The position numbers and the translations under genes were made by a program. From NCBI RefSeq assembly GCF_051846915.1, contig NZ_JBPYCR010000013.1, positions 14,149 through 78,148 on the forward strand: 64,000 nt of DNA, in the 5' to 3' direction. The stretch is from JBPYCR01 sp051846915. Lineage in GTDB: Bacteria; Bacillota; Bacilli; Bacillales; Amphibacillaceae. Positions within the stretch are counted from its first letter, which is position 1; every line of letters begins with the position of its first letter. Of this stretch, positions 16,624 through 25,916 are shown one piece after another. A model generated the notes under the pieces. It saw only the letters and a program-made list of their open reading frames with translations. It made no database searches and was not told the DNA's origin.

Positions 16624-18102
16624 TTGGAGAAAATCGATATTTTTAAAGATATTTCGAAGCGGACGAATGGAGATATTTATCTTGGGGTCGTAGGTGCAGT
16701 CCGCACCGGGAAATCCACATTTATTAAAAAGTTTATGGAGCTTGTCGTGTTGCCGAACATTGATGAAGAAAGCGAACGGGGACGCGCGCATGATGAACTG
16801 CCTCAAAGTGCAGCAGGTAAAACGATTATGACGACGGAGCCTAAATTTGTTCCGAATCAGGCTGTGTCCATTCATGTCGAAGAAGGTTTGGACGTAAATG
16901 TAAGGCTTGTTGATTGTGTAGGATATGCTGTGGAAGGTGCAAGAGGGTTTGAAGACGAAAATGGGCCGAGGATGATTCATACTCCTTGGTATGAGGACCC
17001 AATTCCTTTTCATGACGCAGCTGAAATTGGTACACGAAAGGTTATTCAAGAGCATTCCACTATTGGAGTTGTTATTACAACGGATGGTACATTTGGAGAA
17101 ATTGAACGCTCCGATTATGTGGATTCCGAAACGAAGGTAGTGGAAGAGTTAAAAGAAGTTGGCAAACCTTTTATTATGATCATTAATTCTGTTCGACCTA
17201 CGAGTACAGAAACGGAACTGCTTCGTCAGGAACTATCAGAAAAGCATGATATTCCTGTATTGGCGATGAGTGTTGAAACGATGACTGAACATGACGTTTA
17301 CAATGTATTAAGAGAATCACTGTATGAATTTCCTGTTCTGGAAGTTAACGTTAATCTACCGAGTTGGGTAATGGTTTTAAAGGAAGAGCATTGGTTGCGG
17401 CAAAGTTATCAAGATGCCATCCACTCAACAGTAAAAAATATAAAAAGGCTTCGTGATGTTGACCATATTATGGGGGAATTTTCGGAATATGATTATATTG
17501 ATAAGGCGAACCTGGCTGGGATGGAGATGGGTGAAGGAATTGCCGAAATAGATCTGCATGCACCTGATCACTTATACGACCAAGTACTAAAAGAAATTGT
17601 TGGAGAAGAGATACGAGGAAAAGATCATTTACTTGAATTGATGCAGGATTTTGCGCATGCAAAACGCGAATATGATCAAATCGGTGGAGCCCTCCAAATG
17701 GTAAAACAAACAGGGTATGGAATTGCAGCTCCCTCAATTGAGGATATGGATTTGGAGGAACCGGAAATTATTAGGCAAGGATCGCGATTTGGTGTTCGTT
17801 TAAAAGCGGTTGCACCATCCATCCACATGATTAAAGTTGAAGTTGAATCAGAGTTTGCTCCAATTATTGGTACTGAAAAGCAAAGCGAAGAGTTAGTTAG
17901 ATATTTAATGCAGGACTTTGAAGAGAATCCTTTGTCCATATGGGAATCCGATATATTTGGAAGATCACTCAATTCAATTGTGAGAGAAGGCATACAGGCT
18001 AAGATTTCATTAATGCCCGAGCATGCCAGGTATAAATTAAAGGACACATTGGAACGGATTATTAATGAAGGTTCTGGTGGTTTAATAGCGATTATTTTAT
18101 AA
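16624..18102 (+). CDS. spoIVA: Stage IV sporulation protein A, coat morphogenetic ATPase
   Basis: Polymerises on the forespore outer membrane using ATP hydrolysis and forms the basement layer on which the spore coat is built. 492 residues from a TTG start, the same length as in B. subtilis; GGGAGGGG (16611-16618) is 5 nt upstream, and an in-frame ATG at 16603 precedes that site. The Walker A motif GAVRTGKS lies at 24-31, followed by the TTEPKFVPN and VDCVGY switch-like blocks. The C-terminal region, which binds SpoVM and mediates polymerisation, is highly conserved (RIINEGSGG end). Confidence 0.98.
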   Translation: MEKIDIFKDISKRTNGDIYLGVVGAVRTGKSTFIKKFMELVVLPNIDEESERGRAHDELPQSAAGKTIMTTEPKFVPNQAVSIHVEEGLDVNVRLVDCVGYAVEGARGFEDENGPRMIHTPWYEDPIPFHDAAEIGTRKVIQEHSTIGVVITTDGTFGEIERSDYVDSETKVVEELKEVGKPFIMIINSVRPTSTETELLRQELSEKHDIPVLAMSVETMTEHDVYNVLRESLYEFPVLEVNVNLPSWVMVLKEEHWLRQSYQDAIHSTVKNIKRLRDVDHIMGEFSEYDYIDKANLAGMEMGEGIAEIDLHAPDHLYDQVLKEIVGEEIRGKDHLLELMQDFAHAKREYDQIGGALQMVKQTGYGIAAPSIEDMDLEEPEIIRQGSRFGVRLKAVAPSIHMIKVEVESEFAPIIGTEKQSEELVRYLMQDFEENPLSIWESDIFGRSLNSIVREGIQAKISLMPEHARYKLKDTLERIINEGSGGLIAIIL

Positions 18103-18124
18103 CAGCTTGCCAAAAGCTGTTTTT
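18101..18124 (+). terminator. Terminator of spoIVA
   Basis: AACAGCTT (18101-18108) pairs with AAGCTGTT (18114-18121), followed by T-rich sequence; the stem begins inside the stop codon. Confidence 0.75.
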
Positions 18125-18269
18125 CTTTTTGGGTTTTACTTGAATCAATAATGAAACGAGCTTATGTAATCTATGCCAGCTTTTTTTCCCATTTTGTTCT
18201 TTATCACATAAAAAATTGAGTACTATTAACTAAAAATGCAAAAAATCTTGAGAAAATCAGTAAATAATG

Positions 18270-18376
18270 TTGAATTTTATTGCAAAGTCAGTTAGTATAA
18301 GCCTTATCATCAATGAAAATGATGACTCTATAGTATAAAACTAGACGAATTGGTGAACAAATGGAAGTAGTATAAT
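18270..18376 (+). promoter_or_regulatory. Promoter region of hbs (one good and one weak promoter)
   Basis: Upstream candidate: TTGAAT (18270-18275), 17 nt, TAGTAT (18293-18298). Downstream candidate: consensus TATAAT (18371-18376) with only a weak -35. The 319-bp gap between spoIVA and hbs holds no gene. B. subtilis hbs is also transcribed from two promoters. Confidence 0.55.
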
Positions 18377-18421
18377 CGTTTGTTCTATGTTAGTCGATTT
18401 CATTGGGAGGAGGTGAATGTC

Positions 18422-18694
18422 ATGAATAAAACGGATTTAGTAAACGAGGTTGCTGAAAAAAGCGAACTTTCCAAAAAGGATGCTGCCAAAGCAGTAGATG
18501 CAGTATTTGACTCTGTCATGGATTCACTTAAAAAAGGTGAAAAAGTTCAAATCATTGGATTCGGTAACTTTGAAGTACGTGATCGCTCAGCTCGTAAAGG
18601 CCGCAATCCTCAAACAGGAGAAGAAATTGAAATTCCTGCAAGTAAAGTTCCAGCATTTAAAGCAGGTAAAGCCCTTAAAGATATTGTTAAATAA
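18422..18694 (+). CDS. hbs: Nucleoid protein HU (HBsu)
   Basis: 90-residue histone-like DNA-bending protein that compacts the nucleoid. Classic HU features: MNKTDLVNEVAE start, GFGNFEVRDR, and the DNA-gripping arm with RKGRNPQTGEEI. The ATG has GGAGGAGGTG upstream, a very strong ribosome site fitting an abundant protein. An in-frame ATG at 18380 is not supported. It is followed directly by a terminator, so probably monocistronic. In B. subtilis folE and mtrB follow; here folE is missing. Confidence 0.97.
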   Translation: MNKTDLVNEVAEKSELSKKDAAKAVDAVFDSVMDSLKKGEKVQIIGFGNFEVRDRSARKGRNPQTGEEIEIPASKVPAFKAGKALKDIVK

Positions 18695-18719
18695 CGATAG
18701 CTATTTTTACATAGGGCAT

Positions 18720-18747
18720 AAGGGTACGTTTATTCGTACCCTTTTTT
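18720..18747 (+). terminator. Terminator of hbs
   Basis: AAGGGTACG / CGTACCCTT (18720-18728, 18735-18743) with a 6-nt loop and TTTTTT. Confidence 0.9.
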
Positions 18748-18802
18748 ATATTGGACAAATAATGTAATTGTACAATCGACCTTTCTTATTAACGTCTAAC
18801 GA

Positions 18803-18831
18803 TTGACAACGTTGTTTTAATAAGCGATATT
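18803..18831 (+). promoter_or_regulatory. Putative promoter of mtrB
   Basis: Consensus TTGACA (18803-18808), 17 nt, GATATT (18826-18831), 32 bp before mtrB. Confidence 0.55.
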
Positions 18832-18863
18832 AGGATAAGTAATTTAACAAAGGTAGGTTTGTC

Positions 18864-19091
18864 ATGGAGAATCCAAATTTAAAATCCGATTATTTTGTGA
18901 TTAAGGCATTAGAAGACGGTGTTCACGTAATAGGTCTAACAAGAGGTGCTGATACTAGGTTTCATCATTCCGAAAAATTGGATAAAAACGAAATAATGAT
19001 TGCTCAATTTACTGAGCACACTTCAGCGATGAAAATTCGAGGAAAAGTAACGATCCAAACCGAACACGGTGAAATGAGTAACGACCAATAA
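18864..19091 (+). CDS. mtrB: trp RNA-binding attenuation protein TRAP
   Basis: 75-residue subunit of the 11-mer ring that, with bound tryptophan, wraps (G/U)AG repeats in trp leader RNA to cause termination or block translation. The tryptophan- and RNA-binding blocks VIGLTRGADTRFHHSEKL and IAQFTEHTSA are intact. In B. subtilis it is cotranscribed with folE and acts on the nearby trp operon; neither folE nor trpEDCFBA is in this window, so its targets must lie elsewhere in the genome. AGGTAGG is the likely ribosome site. Confidence 0.96.
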   Translation: MENPNLKSDYFVIKALEDGVHVIGLTRGADTRFHHSEKLDKNEIMIAQFTEHTSAMKIRGKVTIQTEHGEMSNDQ

Positions 19092-19226
19092 ATTTTTAAC
19101 ATCAGAAATTTCGAACATCCGATCAAACATTATTTAATTTCACGGTCACTTTTATCAGGAGGATTTCTATGGGCTGATGTATAAATTATGTTATAATAGC
19201 TAATAGAAACAGATGAAAGGGCTTAG

Positions 19227-20027
19227 GTGGTTGTATTGTCCAGTTCTACGATCGATACCGAGGAAATGCTAGCTTTAATTGATGACAAAATTCAACATTC
19301 ATATATAGAGAAATACATAGAGAAGCCTGTTATTGATGAAAATAAATTGTACGTATTAATATCGATATTGAATAAAGCAGCGATATCTGAATGCAAGAAA
19401 AAGCAATATATTATTACAGCAATGCTAGTACAAATTGCATTAGATACACATGAACTTGTACCTATAAAGACCAGTGAATCGAATAAAGTAAACAAAACAA
19501 AAAAGCAGCTATTTGTTTTAGCTGGCGATTATTACAGCGGTCTTTATTATTCATTGTTGGCGGACATTGAAGATGTTAATATGATTCAATCATTAGCAGC
19601 AGCAATTAAAGAAATTAATGAATACAAAATGAACTTATACTATGGTGAATATAATACGTTTCAAGACTTTGTCAAATTAACCGGTAAAATTGAAACATTA
19701 CTAATTAAACGTGTTGCTGAATCGATGGATGAACAATATATAATCCCATTAGTCGAAGAATGGCTAACGTTAATCAAACTAATTAGAGAAAAAGAAAAAA
19801 TGTTTGAAGATCAATATTCCAGCATGTTTGAATATTGGTTTTTATCTACAAGCAGTGGTTTCTCTTCCATTTCTTCTATGCTAGATCGTTCAGTAAATAC
19901 AAAAGTACAAAATATAGAATCTTTATTGGGAGAGGTACCGTCCCAATATGGCCTACTGGAATTTCGTGTACGGCAGCAGCTAAAACAAATAGAACATAAC
20001 AGCAGCTCATTGGTGGAAGAAGGGTAA
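19227..20027 (+). CDS. hepS: Heptaprenyl diphosphate synthase component I
   Basis: Non-catalytic partner of HepT, forming the synthase that makes the C35 side chain of menaquinone-7. 266 residues; the blocks IITAMLVQIALDTH, LAGDYYSGLYYSLL and AIKEINEYK match HepS (GerCA). The start is ambiguous between the GTG at 19227 (GAAAGGG upstream) and the TTG at 19236 (AGGTGG upstream); the protein differs by three residues. It starts the three-gene cluster hepS-menG-hepT, where menG begins 3 bp after the hepS stop. Confidence 0.88.
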   Translation: MVVLSSSTIDTEEMLALIDDKIQHSYIEKYIEKPVIDENKLYVLISILNKAAISECKKKQYIITAMLVQIALDTHELVPIKTSESNKVNKTKKQLFVLAGDYYSGLYYSLLADIEDVNMIQSLAAAIKEINEYKMNLYYGEYNTFQDFVKLTGKIETLLIKRVAESMDEQYIIPLVEEWLTLIKLIREKEKMFEDQYSSMFEYWFLSTSSGFSSISSMLDRSVNTKVQNIESLLGEVPSQYGLLEFRVRQQLKQIEHNSSSLVEEG

Positions 20028-20030
20028 TGG

Positions 20031-20735
20031 ATGAAAGCGAATAAGAAGGAAGAGCGAGTGCATCATGTGTTTGAAACAATTTACGACAAATATGATGAAA
20101 TGAATTCAATTATTTCGTTTAGGCGCCATAAAGCATGGCGAAAAGACGTTATGAAGCGTATGAATGTTCAAAACGGAGCGAAGGCTCTCGATGTTTGTTG
20201 TGGTACAGGTGACTGGGCAATTGCACTGGCACATGCTGTGGGCGCTTCAGGTAGTGTGATTGGACTGGATTTTAGTCAAAATATGCTGTCCATTGCTGAA
20301 GAAAAAAATGAAAAATATCAATTAGAGCAACTTTCTTTTATCCATGGAAATGCTATGGAATTACCTTTTGAATCTGAATCGTTTGATTATGTGACAATAG
20401 GATTTGGGTTACGGAATGTACCCGATTATATGTCGGTGTTAAAGGAACTTCACCGCGTTGTTAAGTCTGATGGAACCGTGGCCTGTCTAGAAACATCCCA
20501 GCCAACCTTAATCGGATTCAGACAACTGTACTATTTATATTTTCGCTATATTATGCCGCTTGCCGGCAAACTTTTTGCGAAAAGTTATCAAGAATACGCT
20601 TGGTTACATGAATCAGCAAAAGATTTTCCCGATAAAAATAAATTGAAAGAAATGTTTATACAAGCTGGCTTTTCGCATGTTCAAGTGAAGAGTTATACAG
20701 GTGGAGTAGCAGCAATGCATATGGCAACGAAATAG
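20031..20735 (+). CDS. menG: Demethylmenaquinone methyltransferase
   Basis: SAM-dependent C-methyltransferase for the last step of menaquinone synthesis (B. subtilis menH/gerCB, UbiE family); 234 residues. UbiE family signs: DKYDEMNSIISFRRHKAWR, SAM motif DVCCGTGDWA, and the block FGLRNVPD. The ribosome site GAAGAAGGG overlaps the end of hepS, so translation is likely coupled. Its quinone product feeds qcrABC, also in this window. Confidence 0.95.
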   Translation: MKANKKEERVHHVFETIYDKYDEMNSIISFRRHKAWRKDVMKRMNVQNGAKALDVCCGTGDWAIALAHAVGASGSVIGLDFSQNMLSIAEEKNEKYQLEQLSFIHGNAMELPFESESFDYVTIGFGLRNVPDYMSVLKELHRVVKSDGTVACLETSQPTLIGFRQLYYLYFRYIMPLAGKLFAKSYQEYAWLHESAKDFPDKNKLKEMFIQAGFSHVQVKSYTGGVAAMHMATK

Positions 20736-20771
20736 ACTATTATGTGAACTTATGAATAAAAGGTGACATGC

Positions 20772-21740
20772 ATGAAACTAGCGAAAATATATGGATATTT
20801 GAAAAAAGATTTGGATGTAATTGAAGAGGCATTGCGAGAAGTTATACAGGCTGAACACCCTGTGTTGCGTGAAGCATCAACCCAACTACTGCAGGCAGGG
20901 GGAAAAAGGATTCGACCTGTGTTTGTTTTGTTGTCTGGTCAATTTGGTGACTACAATTTGGAGCGAATTAAAAAAGTTGCCGTATCGTTAGAGTTAATTC
21001 ATATGGCAACGCTTGTTCATGATGACGTTGTAGATGATGCAGAGCTGCGCCGAGGTTTGCCAACAATTAAACATCGCTATGGAAATCGGGTTGCGATGTA
21101 TACGGGGGATTATATACTTGCTCGTGCTTTGGAAAATATAACGTTGATTCAAAATCCAATCATACATCGGCAATTATCAAAGACGTTGGTTGAAGTAGTT
21201 GAAGGAGAAATAGAACAAATTCAAGATAAATTTAACTGGGATCAGCAATTAAGAGATTATTTGCGAAGAATAAAACGGAAAACGGCACTGTTAATAGCGA
21301 CAAGCTGCAAGCTGGGAGCTATTGCCGGTAACGTTTCGGAAAGAGAAGCCCACAAATTATATCAATATGGATATAACATTGGCATGTCTTTTCAAATCAT
21401 TGACGATATATTGGATTTCACTTCAACAAATAAAGAATTGGGAAAACCGACAGGAAGTGATTTACTACAAGGGAATGTTACTTTGCCCGTTTTATTCGCA
21501 CTCAAAGACCCGGCTTTTCATGATCACCTTTTGCAAGTATTTCGCCAACCTACTATATCAGAAGCAGAATTAAATGCACTACTACAACAACTGAAAGTAA
21601 CAGATGCTATCGAAAAGTCTTATTTAGTAAGTGAAAAATACTTGGACAGGGCCTTACAAGCTCTTGAAAGTCTCCCTGATAATCGCGCGAAAAAAACATT
21701 GCAGGACATTGCAAGCCTAATTGGTAAACGTCGCTCTTGA
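20772..21740 (+). CDS. hepT: Heptaprenyl diphosphate synthase component II
   Basis: Catalytic prenyltransferase subunit that extends farnesyl diphosphate with isopentenyl diphosphate to C35. 322 residues. Both aspartate-rich motifs are present: DDVVD at 84-88 and DDILD at 211-215, with GGKRIRP before the first. The ATG at 20772 lies 8 nt after AAAAGGTG; a GTG at 20763 overlaps that site. Third gene of the hep-men cluster. Confidence 0.95.
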   Translation: MKLAKIYGYLKKDLDVIEEALREVIQAEHPVLREASTQLLQAGGKRIRPVFVLLSGQFGDYNLERIKKVAVSLELIHMATLVHDDVVDDAELRRGLPTIKHRYGNRVAMYTGDYILARALENITLIQNPIIHRQLSKTLVEVVEGEIEQIQDKFNWDQQLRDYLRRIKRKTALLIATSCKLGAIAGNVSEREAHKLYQYGYNIGMSFQIIDDILDFTSTNKELGKPTGSDLLQGNVTLPVLFALKDPAFHDHLLQVFRQPTISEAELNALLQQLKVTDAIEKSYLVSEKYLDRALQALESLPDNRAKKTLQDIASLIGKRRS

Positions 21741-21841
21741 GTCAGTTAGTTGTAATGTGTACGTATATTTGATAAAATTTTTATCGATTGTAAAGTATAT
21801 GAACAATACAAAAAAACATATAGACTAATGAGGTGCAAAAA

Positions 21842-22288
21842 ATGGAAAAAACTTTTTTGATGGTAAAACCAGATGGAGTACAACGGAATTTAATCGGAGA
21901 GATTATTACACGTTTTGAGAACAAAGGATTTAAGCTTGTTGCCTCAAAACTAATGGTTATTTCAGACGACTTGGCAAAAACCCACTACGGTGAGCATAAA
22001 GAAAGACCTTTCTTTGGTGAACTAGTTGATTTTATTACATCCGGTCCTGTATTTGCTATGGTATGGGAAGGGGAAAATGTTATTAAAACAGCCCGCGACA
22101 TGATGGGTGCCACTAATCCGCAGGAAGCTGCAGCAGGAACAATTCGTGGAGACTACGGTATGACAGTAGGTAAAAATATTATTCATGGCTCTGATGCACA
22201 AGAGAGTGCAGAGCGGGAAATTGCTCTGTTTTTTGAAGACAAGGAAATATTATCTTATTTAAAACAAGATAATGAATGGATTTATTAA
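21842..22288 (+). CDS. ndk: Nucleoside diphosphate kinase
   Basis: Balances NTP and dNTP pools by phosphate transfer through a phosphohistidine. 148 residues, family length. Catalytic H115 in NIIHGSDA; the TFLMVKPDGVQRN start is typical. GAGGTG lies upstream of the ATG; a GTG-like extension at 21833 is not needed. It has a 100-bp gap before it, so may have its own promoter, and ends at a terminator. Confidence 0.97.
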   Translation: MEKTFLMVKPDGVQRNLIGEIITRFENKGFKLVASKLMVISDDLAKTHYGEHKERPFFGELVDFITSGPVFAMVWEGENVIKTARDMMGATNPQEAAAGTIRGDYGMTVGKNIIHGSDAQESAEREIALFFEDKEILSYLKQDNEWIY

Positions 22289-22294
22289 TTCACC

Positions 22295-22324
22295 AAGCCT
22301 CTGTTAACAAAACGGAGGCTTCTT
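22295..22324 (+). terminator. Terminator of ndk
   Basis: AAGCCTCTGTT (22295-22305) pairs with AACGGAGGCTT (22311-22321; one G-T pair), then TCTTGTTT. Confidence 0.75.
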
Positions 22325-22377
22325 GTTTAGTTCGGTTTATTGGATTAATAGTATCTGTGTAAGAAAGAGGCGTGCAG

Positions 22378-23160
22378 ATGGCTGATAATTATAATGAATT
22401 TATTTCGAGTATAAAAGGTAAACTCGGAATTGACCTCAATTTGTATAAGGAAACACAAATGAAAAGACGACTGATTTCCTTAAGGAATAAACGGGGGTTT
22501 CATACATTTGCTGAATACTTTAAAGCAATAGATATGGATCAACATTTATTAAATGAATTTATTGATCGAATTACAATAAATGTGTCGGAGTTTTACCGAA
22601 ATCCCAAAAGATGGGAAGTATTGCGGAATACTGTTTTGCCAATTTTATCTGAAAATAAAAATAAGTTGAATATATGGAGTGCGGCATGTTCAACAGGAGA
22701 AGAGCCTTATAGTTTGGCTATCATGGCGAGAGAGCATTTTCCACATCTTAACACTAATATATTAGCGACTGACATTGATGATAAAGTTCTTGATAAAGCT
22801 CGACAAGGTGTATACCAGGAACGGGACATGAAAGAATTGCCACACAAATTACAAAAAAAATATTTCGTAGAGGAAAATGGATTATTTTACATTGACGCTT
22901 CCTTAAGAGCAATGATTCAGTTTAAAAAACATGACTTGCTTGCTGATCCACATCCGGAAGCAATTGATTTACTCGTTTGTCGGAATGTTCTTATTTACTT
23001 CACGGACGAAGCAAAGGAAAAAATATATTATCATTTTAGTAAATCACTTGCTCCTCAAGGAGTACTTTTTGTCGGTAGCACGGAACAAATTTTTAGTCCA
23101 CAAAAGTATGGTATTACTTTATTAGATACATTTTTTTATCAAAAAACAAATAAGCAATGA
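22378..23160 (+). CDS. cheR: Chemotaxis protein methyltransferase CheR
   Basis: Transfers methyl groups from SAM to glutamates of chemoreceptors for adaptation. 260 residues: N-terminal helical CheR_N domain (about 1-70) and a SAM domain with WSAACSTGEEPYSLA and the CRNVLIYF block. The ATG at 22378 has AAAGAGG 7 nt upstream; a GTG at 22372 was rejected. Its position between ndk and aroC is the same as in B. subtilis; no other chemotaxis gene is near. Confidence 0.94.
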   Translation: MADNYNEFISSIKGKLGIDLNLYKETQMKRRLISLRNKRGFHTFAEYFKAIDMDQHLLNEFIDRITINVSEFYRNPKRWEVLRNTVLPILSENKNKLNIWSAACSTGEEPYSLAIMAREHFPHLNTNILATDIDDKVLDKARQGVYQERDMKELPHKLQKKYFVEENGLFYIDASLRAMIQFKKHDLLADPHPEAIDLLVCRNVLIYFTDEAKEKIYYHFSKSLAPQGVLFVGSTEQIFSPQKYGITLLDTFFYQKTNKQ

Positions 23161-23290
23161 ATTGCTTCGTATACATACGTAATAATATGGAACCCATACA
23201 TTGAAATCATATGTTATAATTGAATTTTAATTTATGAATTCTATTTAAAGAACTTAATTACTATTAAAAATTGTACGTGGAGGGGTAACT

Positions 23291-24457
23291 ATGCGTTATA
23301 TAACTTCAGGAGAATCTCATGGCAAGCAATTAACGACAATTATTGAAGGTGTACCGGCTCGAATGCCGTTATTGACAGATGATATTAATGAGTCCTTATT
23401 ACGCAGGCAAAAAGGACATGGGAGAGGCCGAAGAATGCAAATCGAAAAAGACCTTGCAGACATTGTAAGCGGTGTTCGTCACGGTTATACATTAGGTTCC
23501 CCGATATCACTTGTTGTACATAATGATGATTTTAAACATTGGGTGAAAATAATGGGAGAGGAGCCCATTGAAGAAGATGCAAAAATTCGGCGAGTAGTTT
23601 CCAGGCCGAGACCTGGTCATGCTGATTTAAATGGCGCATTAAAATATGGTCACCGCGATATGAGGAATGTACTTGAACGGTCATCTGCCCGCGAAACGAC
23701 TGCCCGAGTGGCCGCCGGTGCAGTTGCTAAGACATTGCTTAAGCATCTAGGTATTGAAATCGTCGGCTACGTAAAAGAAATTGCTGGAATAAAAGCAGAA
23801 GAAAAAACCTCGCTGACGATGGCGGAGCGGAAGGAGATCTCGGAAGAATCCCCCGTTAGAACGTTAGATAAAAACGTCGAACAACAAATGATGGACGCCA
23901 TTGATCAAGCGAAGAAGGATGGCGATTCAATCGGTGGCGTTGCTGAAGTGTATGTAGAAGGAATGCCTGCAGGAATAGGTTCCTACGTGCATTATGACCG
24001 AAAGCTTGATAGTAAAATTGCTGGAAGTGTTGTCAGTATAAATGCTTTCAAAGGTGCGGAAATTGGCATTGGTTTTGAAGCGGCTCGAAAAAATGGTAGT
24101 GAAGTACATGATGAAATTGCTTGGGATAAAGAGAGAGGTTATTATCGAAAAACAAATCGATTAGGCGGGTTTGAAGGCGGCATGACAACAGGAATGCCTA
24201 TTGTAGTTAAAGGTGTGATGAAGCCCATTCCAACGCTGTATAAACCACTTCAAAGCGTGGATATTGACACAAAGGAACCATTTAATGCAAGTATCGAACG
24301 TTCAGATTCATGTGCTGTTCCGGCAGCTTCAGTTGTAATGGAACATGTCGTCGCTTTTGAACTCGCAAAAGCGATTACCGAGCAATTTACAAGTGATTCA
24401 TTTCCACAACTTCAAAAAGCAATTGCTGATTACCGTGAAGAAATCAGGTGCTTTTAG
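23291..24457 (+). CDS. aroC: Chorismate synthase
   Basis: FMN-dependent enzyme making chorismate from EPSP, last step of the shikimate pathway; called aroF in B. subtilis. 388 residues. Signature blocks: SGESHGKQL near the start, GHGRGRR, RPRPGHADLNGALKY, and RSSARETTARVAAGA. GGAGGGG lies before the ATG. A TATAAT with extended TG sits near 23215. It begins the aroC-aroB-aroH-hisC-tyrA-aroA supraoperon, with the next start overlapping its stop codon. Confidence 0.97.
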   Translation: MRYITSGESHGKQLTTIIEGVPARMPLLTDDINESLLRRQKGHGRGRRMQIEKDLADIVSGVRHGYTLGSPISLVVHNDDFKHWVKIMGEEPIEEDAKIRRVVSRPRPGHADLNGALKYGHRDMRNVLERSSARETTARVAAGAVAKTLLKHLGIEIVGYVKEIAGIKAEEKTSLTMAERKEISEESPVRTLDKNVEQQMMDAIDQAKKDGDSIGGVAEVYVEGMPAGIGSYVHYDRKLDSKIAGSVVSINAFKGAEIGIGFEAARKNGSEVHDEIAWDKERGYYRKTNRLGGFEGGMTTGMPIVVKGVMKPIPTLYKPLQSVDIDTKEPFNASIERSDSCAVPAASVVMEHVVAFELAKAITEQFTSDSFPQLQKAIADYREEIRCF

Positions 24458-25530
24458 TGAACAAAATTGAAGTTCAGTCTTCTTCCCATGATTATACTGT
24501 ATATATTGGAGAAGATATTCGCTTTCAAGTGCAAACATTATTAAACAAAGAATACTCCTCCGTAATGGTTGTTACAGACGAACAAGTTGCTGATTTGTAT
24601 TTGCCAGATATTCGAAAGGGACTATCTGGCATGAAATCAATTGAAACCATTGTACCTGCCGGCGAACAGACAAAAAGTGTGGAATACTATTATAAACTTC
24701 ATACAGAAGCAATTAAAAATGGACTAGACCGTAAATCACTAATCATTGCTCTTGGTGGCGGCGTCATTGGTGATTTAGCCGGATTTACCGCCGCAACGTA
24801 CATGCGAGGAATCGATTATATTCAAGTACCTACGACTATTCTTGCCCATGACAGCAGTGTTGGAGGAAAAGTTGCCATTAATCACGAACTTGGTAAAAAT
24901 ATGATCGGAAATTTTTATGCACCTCAAGCAGTTATTTATGACGTCAATACATTAAGTACGCTAAACAAAAGTGAAATACGGTCCGGTTATGCGGAATTAG
25001 TCAAGGAAGCATTGCTTGCTGATCAAGCTTTTTTTCATGATTTGTTAACAGTGGATTTAAACAACTTGTCCAATGAACAGCTTGTTACCCATCTCCAGCA
25101 GGGAATCAGCATCAAAGCGCATATAGTCGAAGCGGATGAAAAAGAAGCGAATATAAGAATGTATTTAAACTTGGGGCATACGCTCGGACATGCTTTGGAA
25201 GCAGAACTGGGGTATGGTGCATTTACACATGGAGAAGCAGTCGCTATTGGTTTATTATTTGCGATTCGTGTAAGTGAATATAAAAACAAAATACAACTAC
25301 CTTACGATCAACTGTATAATTGGCTCAAAACGAACGACTATCCGCTCCAATTACGTCATCTAAATATTGATCGAATAATAAGCAGAATGAAGTCAGATAA
25401 AAAGACAATGAATGATCATATTCAGATGGTTTTATTACAGCAAATTGCCGATCCGGTAGTGATAGAATTGAAGGATGAAGAATTATGCACTTATTTGAAT
25501 AGATTTTTAAAAGAGTTGGTGATGATATGA
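24457..25530 (+). CDS. aroB: 3-dehydroquinate synthase
   Basis: NAD- and metal-dependent second step of the shikimate pathway; 357 residues. GGGVIGDLAGFTAATYMRG, QVPTTILAHDSSVGGKVAIN and NLGHTLGHALE (metal-binding histidines) are clear. The GTG start shares one base with the aroC stop (TAGTG), giving translational coupling; the upstream GTG at 24448 coincides with the ribosome site. aroH begins in its last codons. Confidence 0.96.
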   Translation: MNKIEVQSSSHDYTVYIGEDIRFQVQTLLNKEYSSVMVVTDEQVADLYLPDIRKGLSGMKSIETIVPAGEQTKSVEYYYKLHTEAIKNGLDRKSLIIALGGGVIGDLAGFTAATYMRGIDYIQVPTTILAHDSSVGGKVAINHELGKNMIGNFYAPQAVIYDVNTLSTLNKSEIRSGYAELVKEALLADQAFFHDLLTVDLNNLSNEQLVTHLQQGISIKAHIVEADEKEANIRMYLNLGHTLGHALEAELGYGAFTHGEAVAIGLLFAIRVSEYKNKIQLPYDQLYNWLKTNDYPLQLRHLNIDRIISRMKSDKKTMNDHIQMVLLQQIADPVVIELKDEELCTYLNRFLKELVMI

Positions 25531-25916
25531 TTCGTGGAGTACGAGGAGCAACAACCGTTAAGCAAAATGAAGAAAATGAAATGATGGATAATACAAGAAA
25601 GCTTGTCCAAGAGATGATTTCTGTAAATGACATTGATGTGCAATCCATTTCACATATTCTTATATCCGTTACAAAAGAACTGAATGCCGGTTTTCCCGCA
25701 AAGTCAATTCGGGAAATGGATGGCTGGAATTTTGTACCGGTAATGTGTATGCAAGAAATAGATGTCCCCGGCAGCTTGCCAAACTGTATTCGTGTCATGA
25801 TGGTCATTAATACAGAACAAACACAGGAAGCTATCCGACATATATTCCAAAATGAAGCCGTACGCTTACGACCGGATCTGGCTCACGCGGAAGGGGAGCA
25901 AGCAAATGGAAGCTAA
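25527..25916 (+). CDS. aroH: Chorismate mutase, AroH class
   Basis: Converts chorismate to prephenate for phenylalanine and tyrosine. 129-residue monofunctional AroH-type enzyme, as in B. subtilis. MIRGVRGATTV with the N-terminal active-site arginine, ELNAGFPAKSIREM and CIRVMMVINT are conserved. Starts by ATGA overlap with aroB, and its 3' end overlaps hisC by 11 bp. In B. subtilis trpEDCFBA follows here; in this window hisC comes directly. Confidence 0.95.
   Translation: MIRGVRGATTVKQNEENEMMDNTRKLVQEMISVNDIDVQSISHILISVTKELNAGFPAKSIREMDGWNFVPVMCMQEIDVPGSLPNCIRVMMVINTEQTQEAIRHIFQNEAVRLRPDLAHAEGEQANGS

Noticed and set aside
16573..17055. Minus-strand frame of 160 residues opposite spoIVA
   Set aside because: Shadow of the highly conserved spoIVA start region.
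25325..25807. Minus-strand frame of 160 residues across aroB and aroH
   Set aside because: Antisense of two well-supported coupled genes; no own signals.
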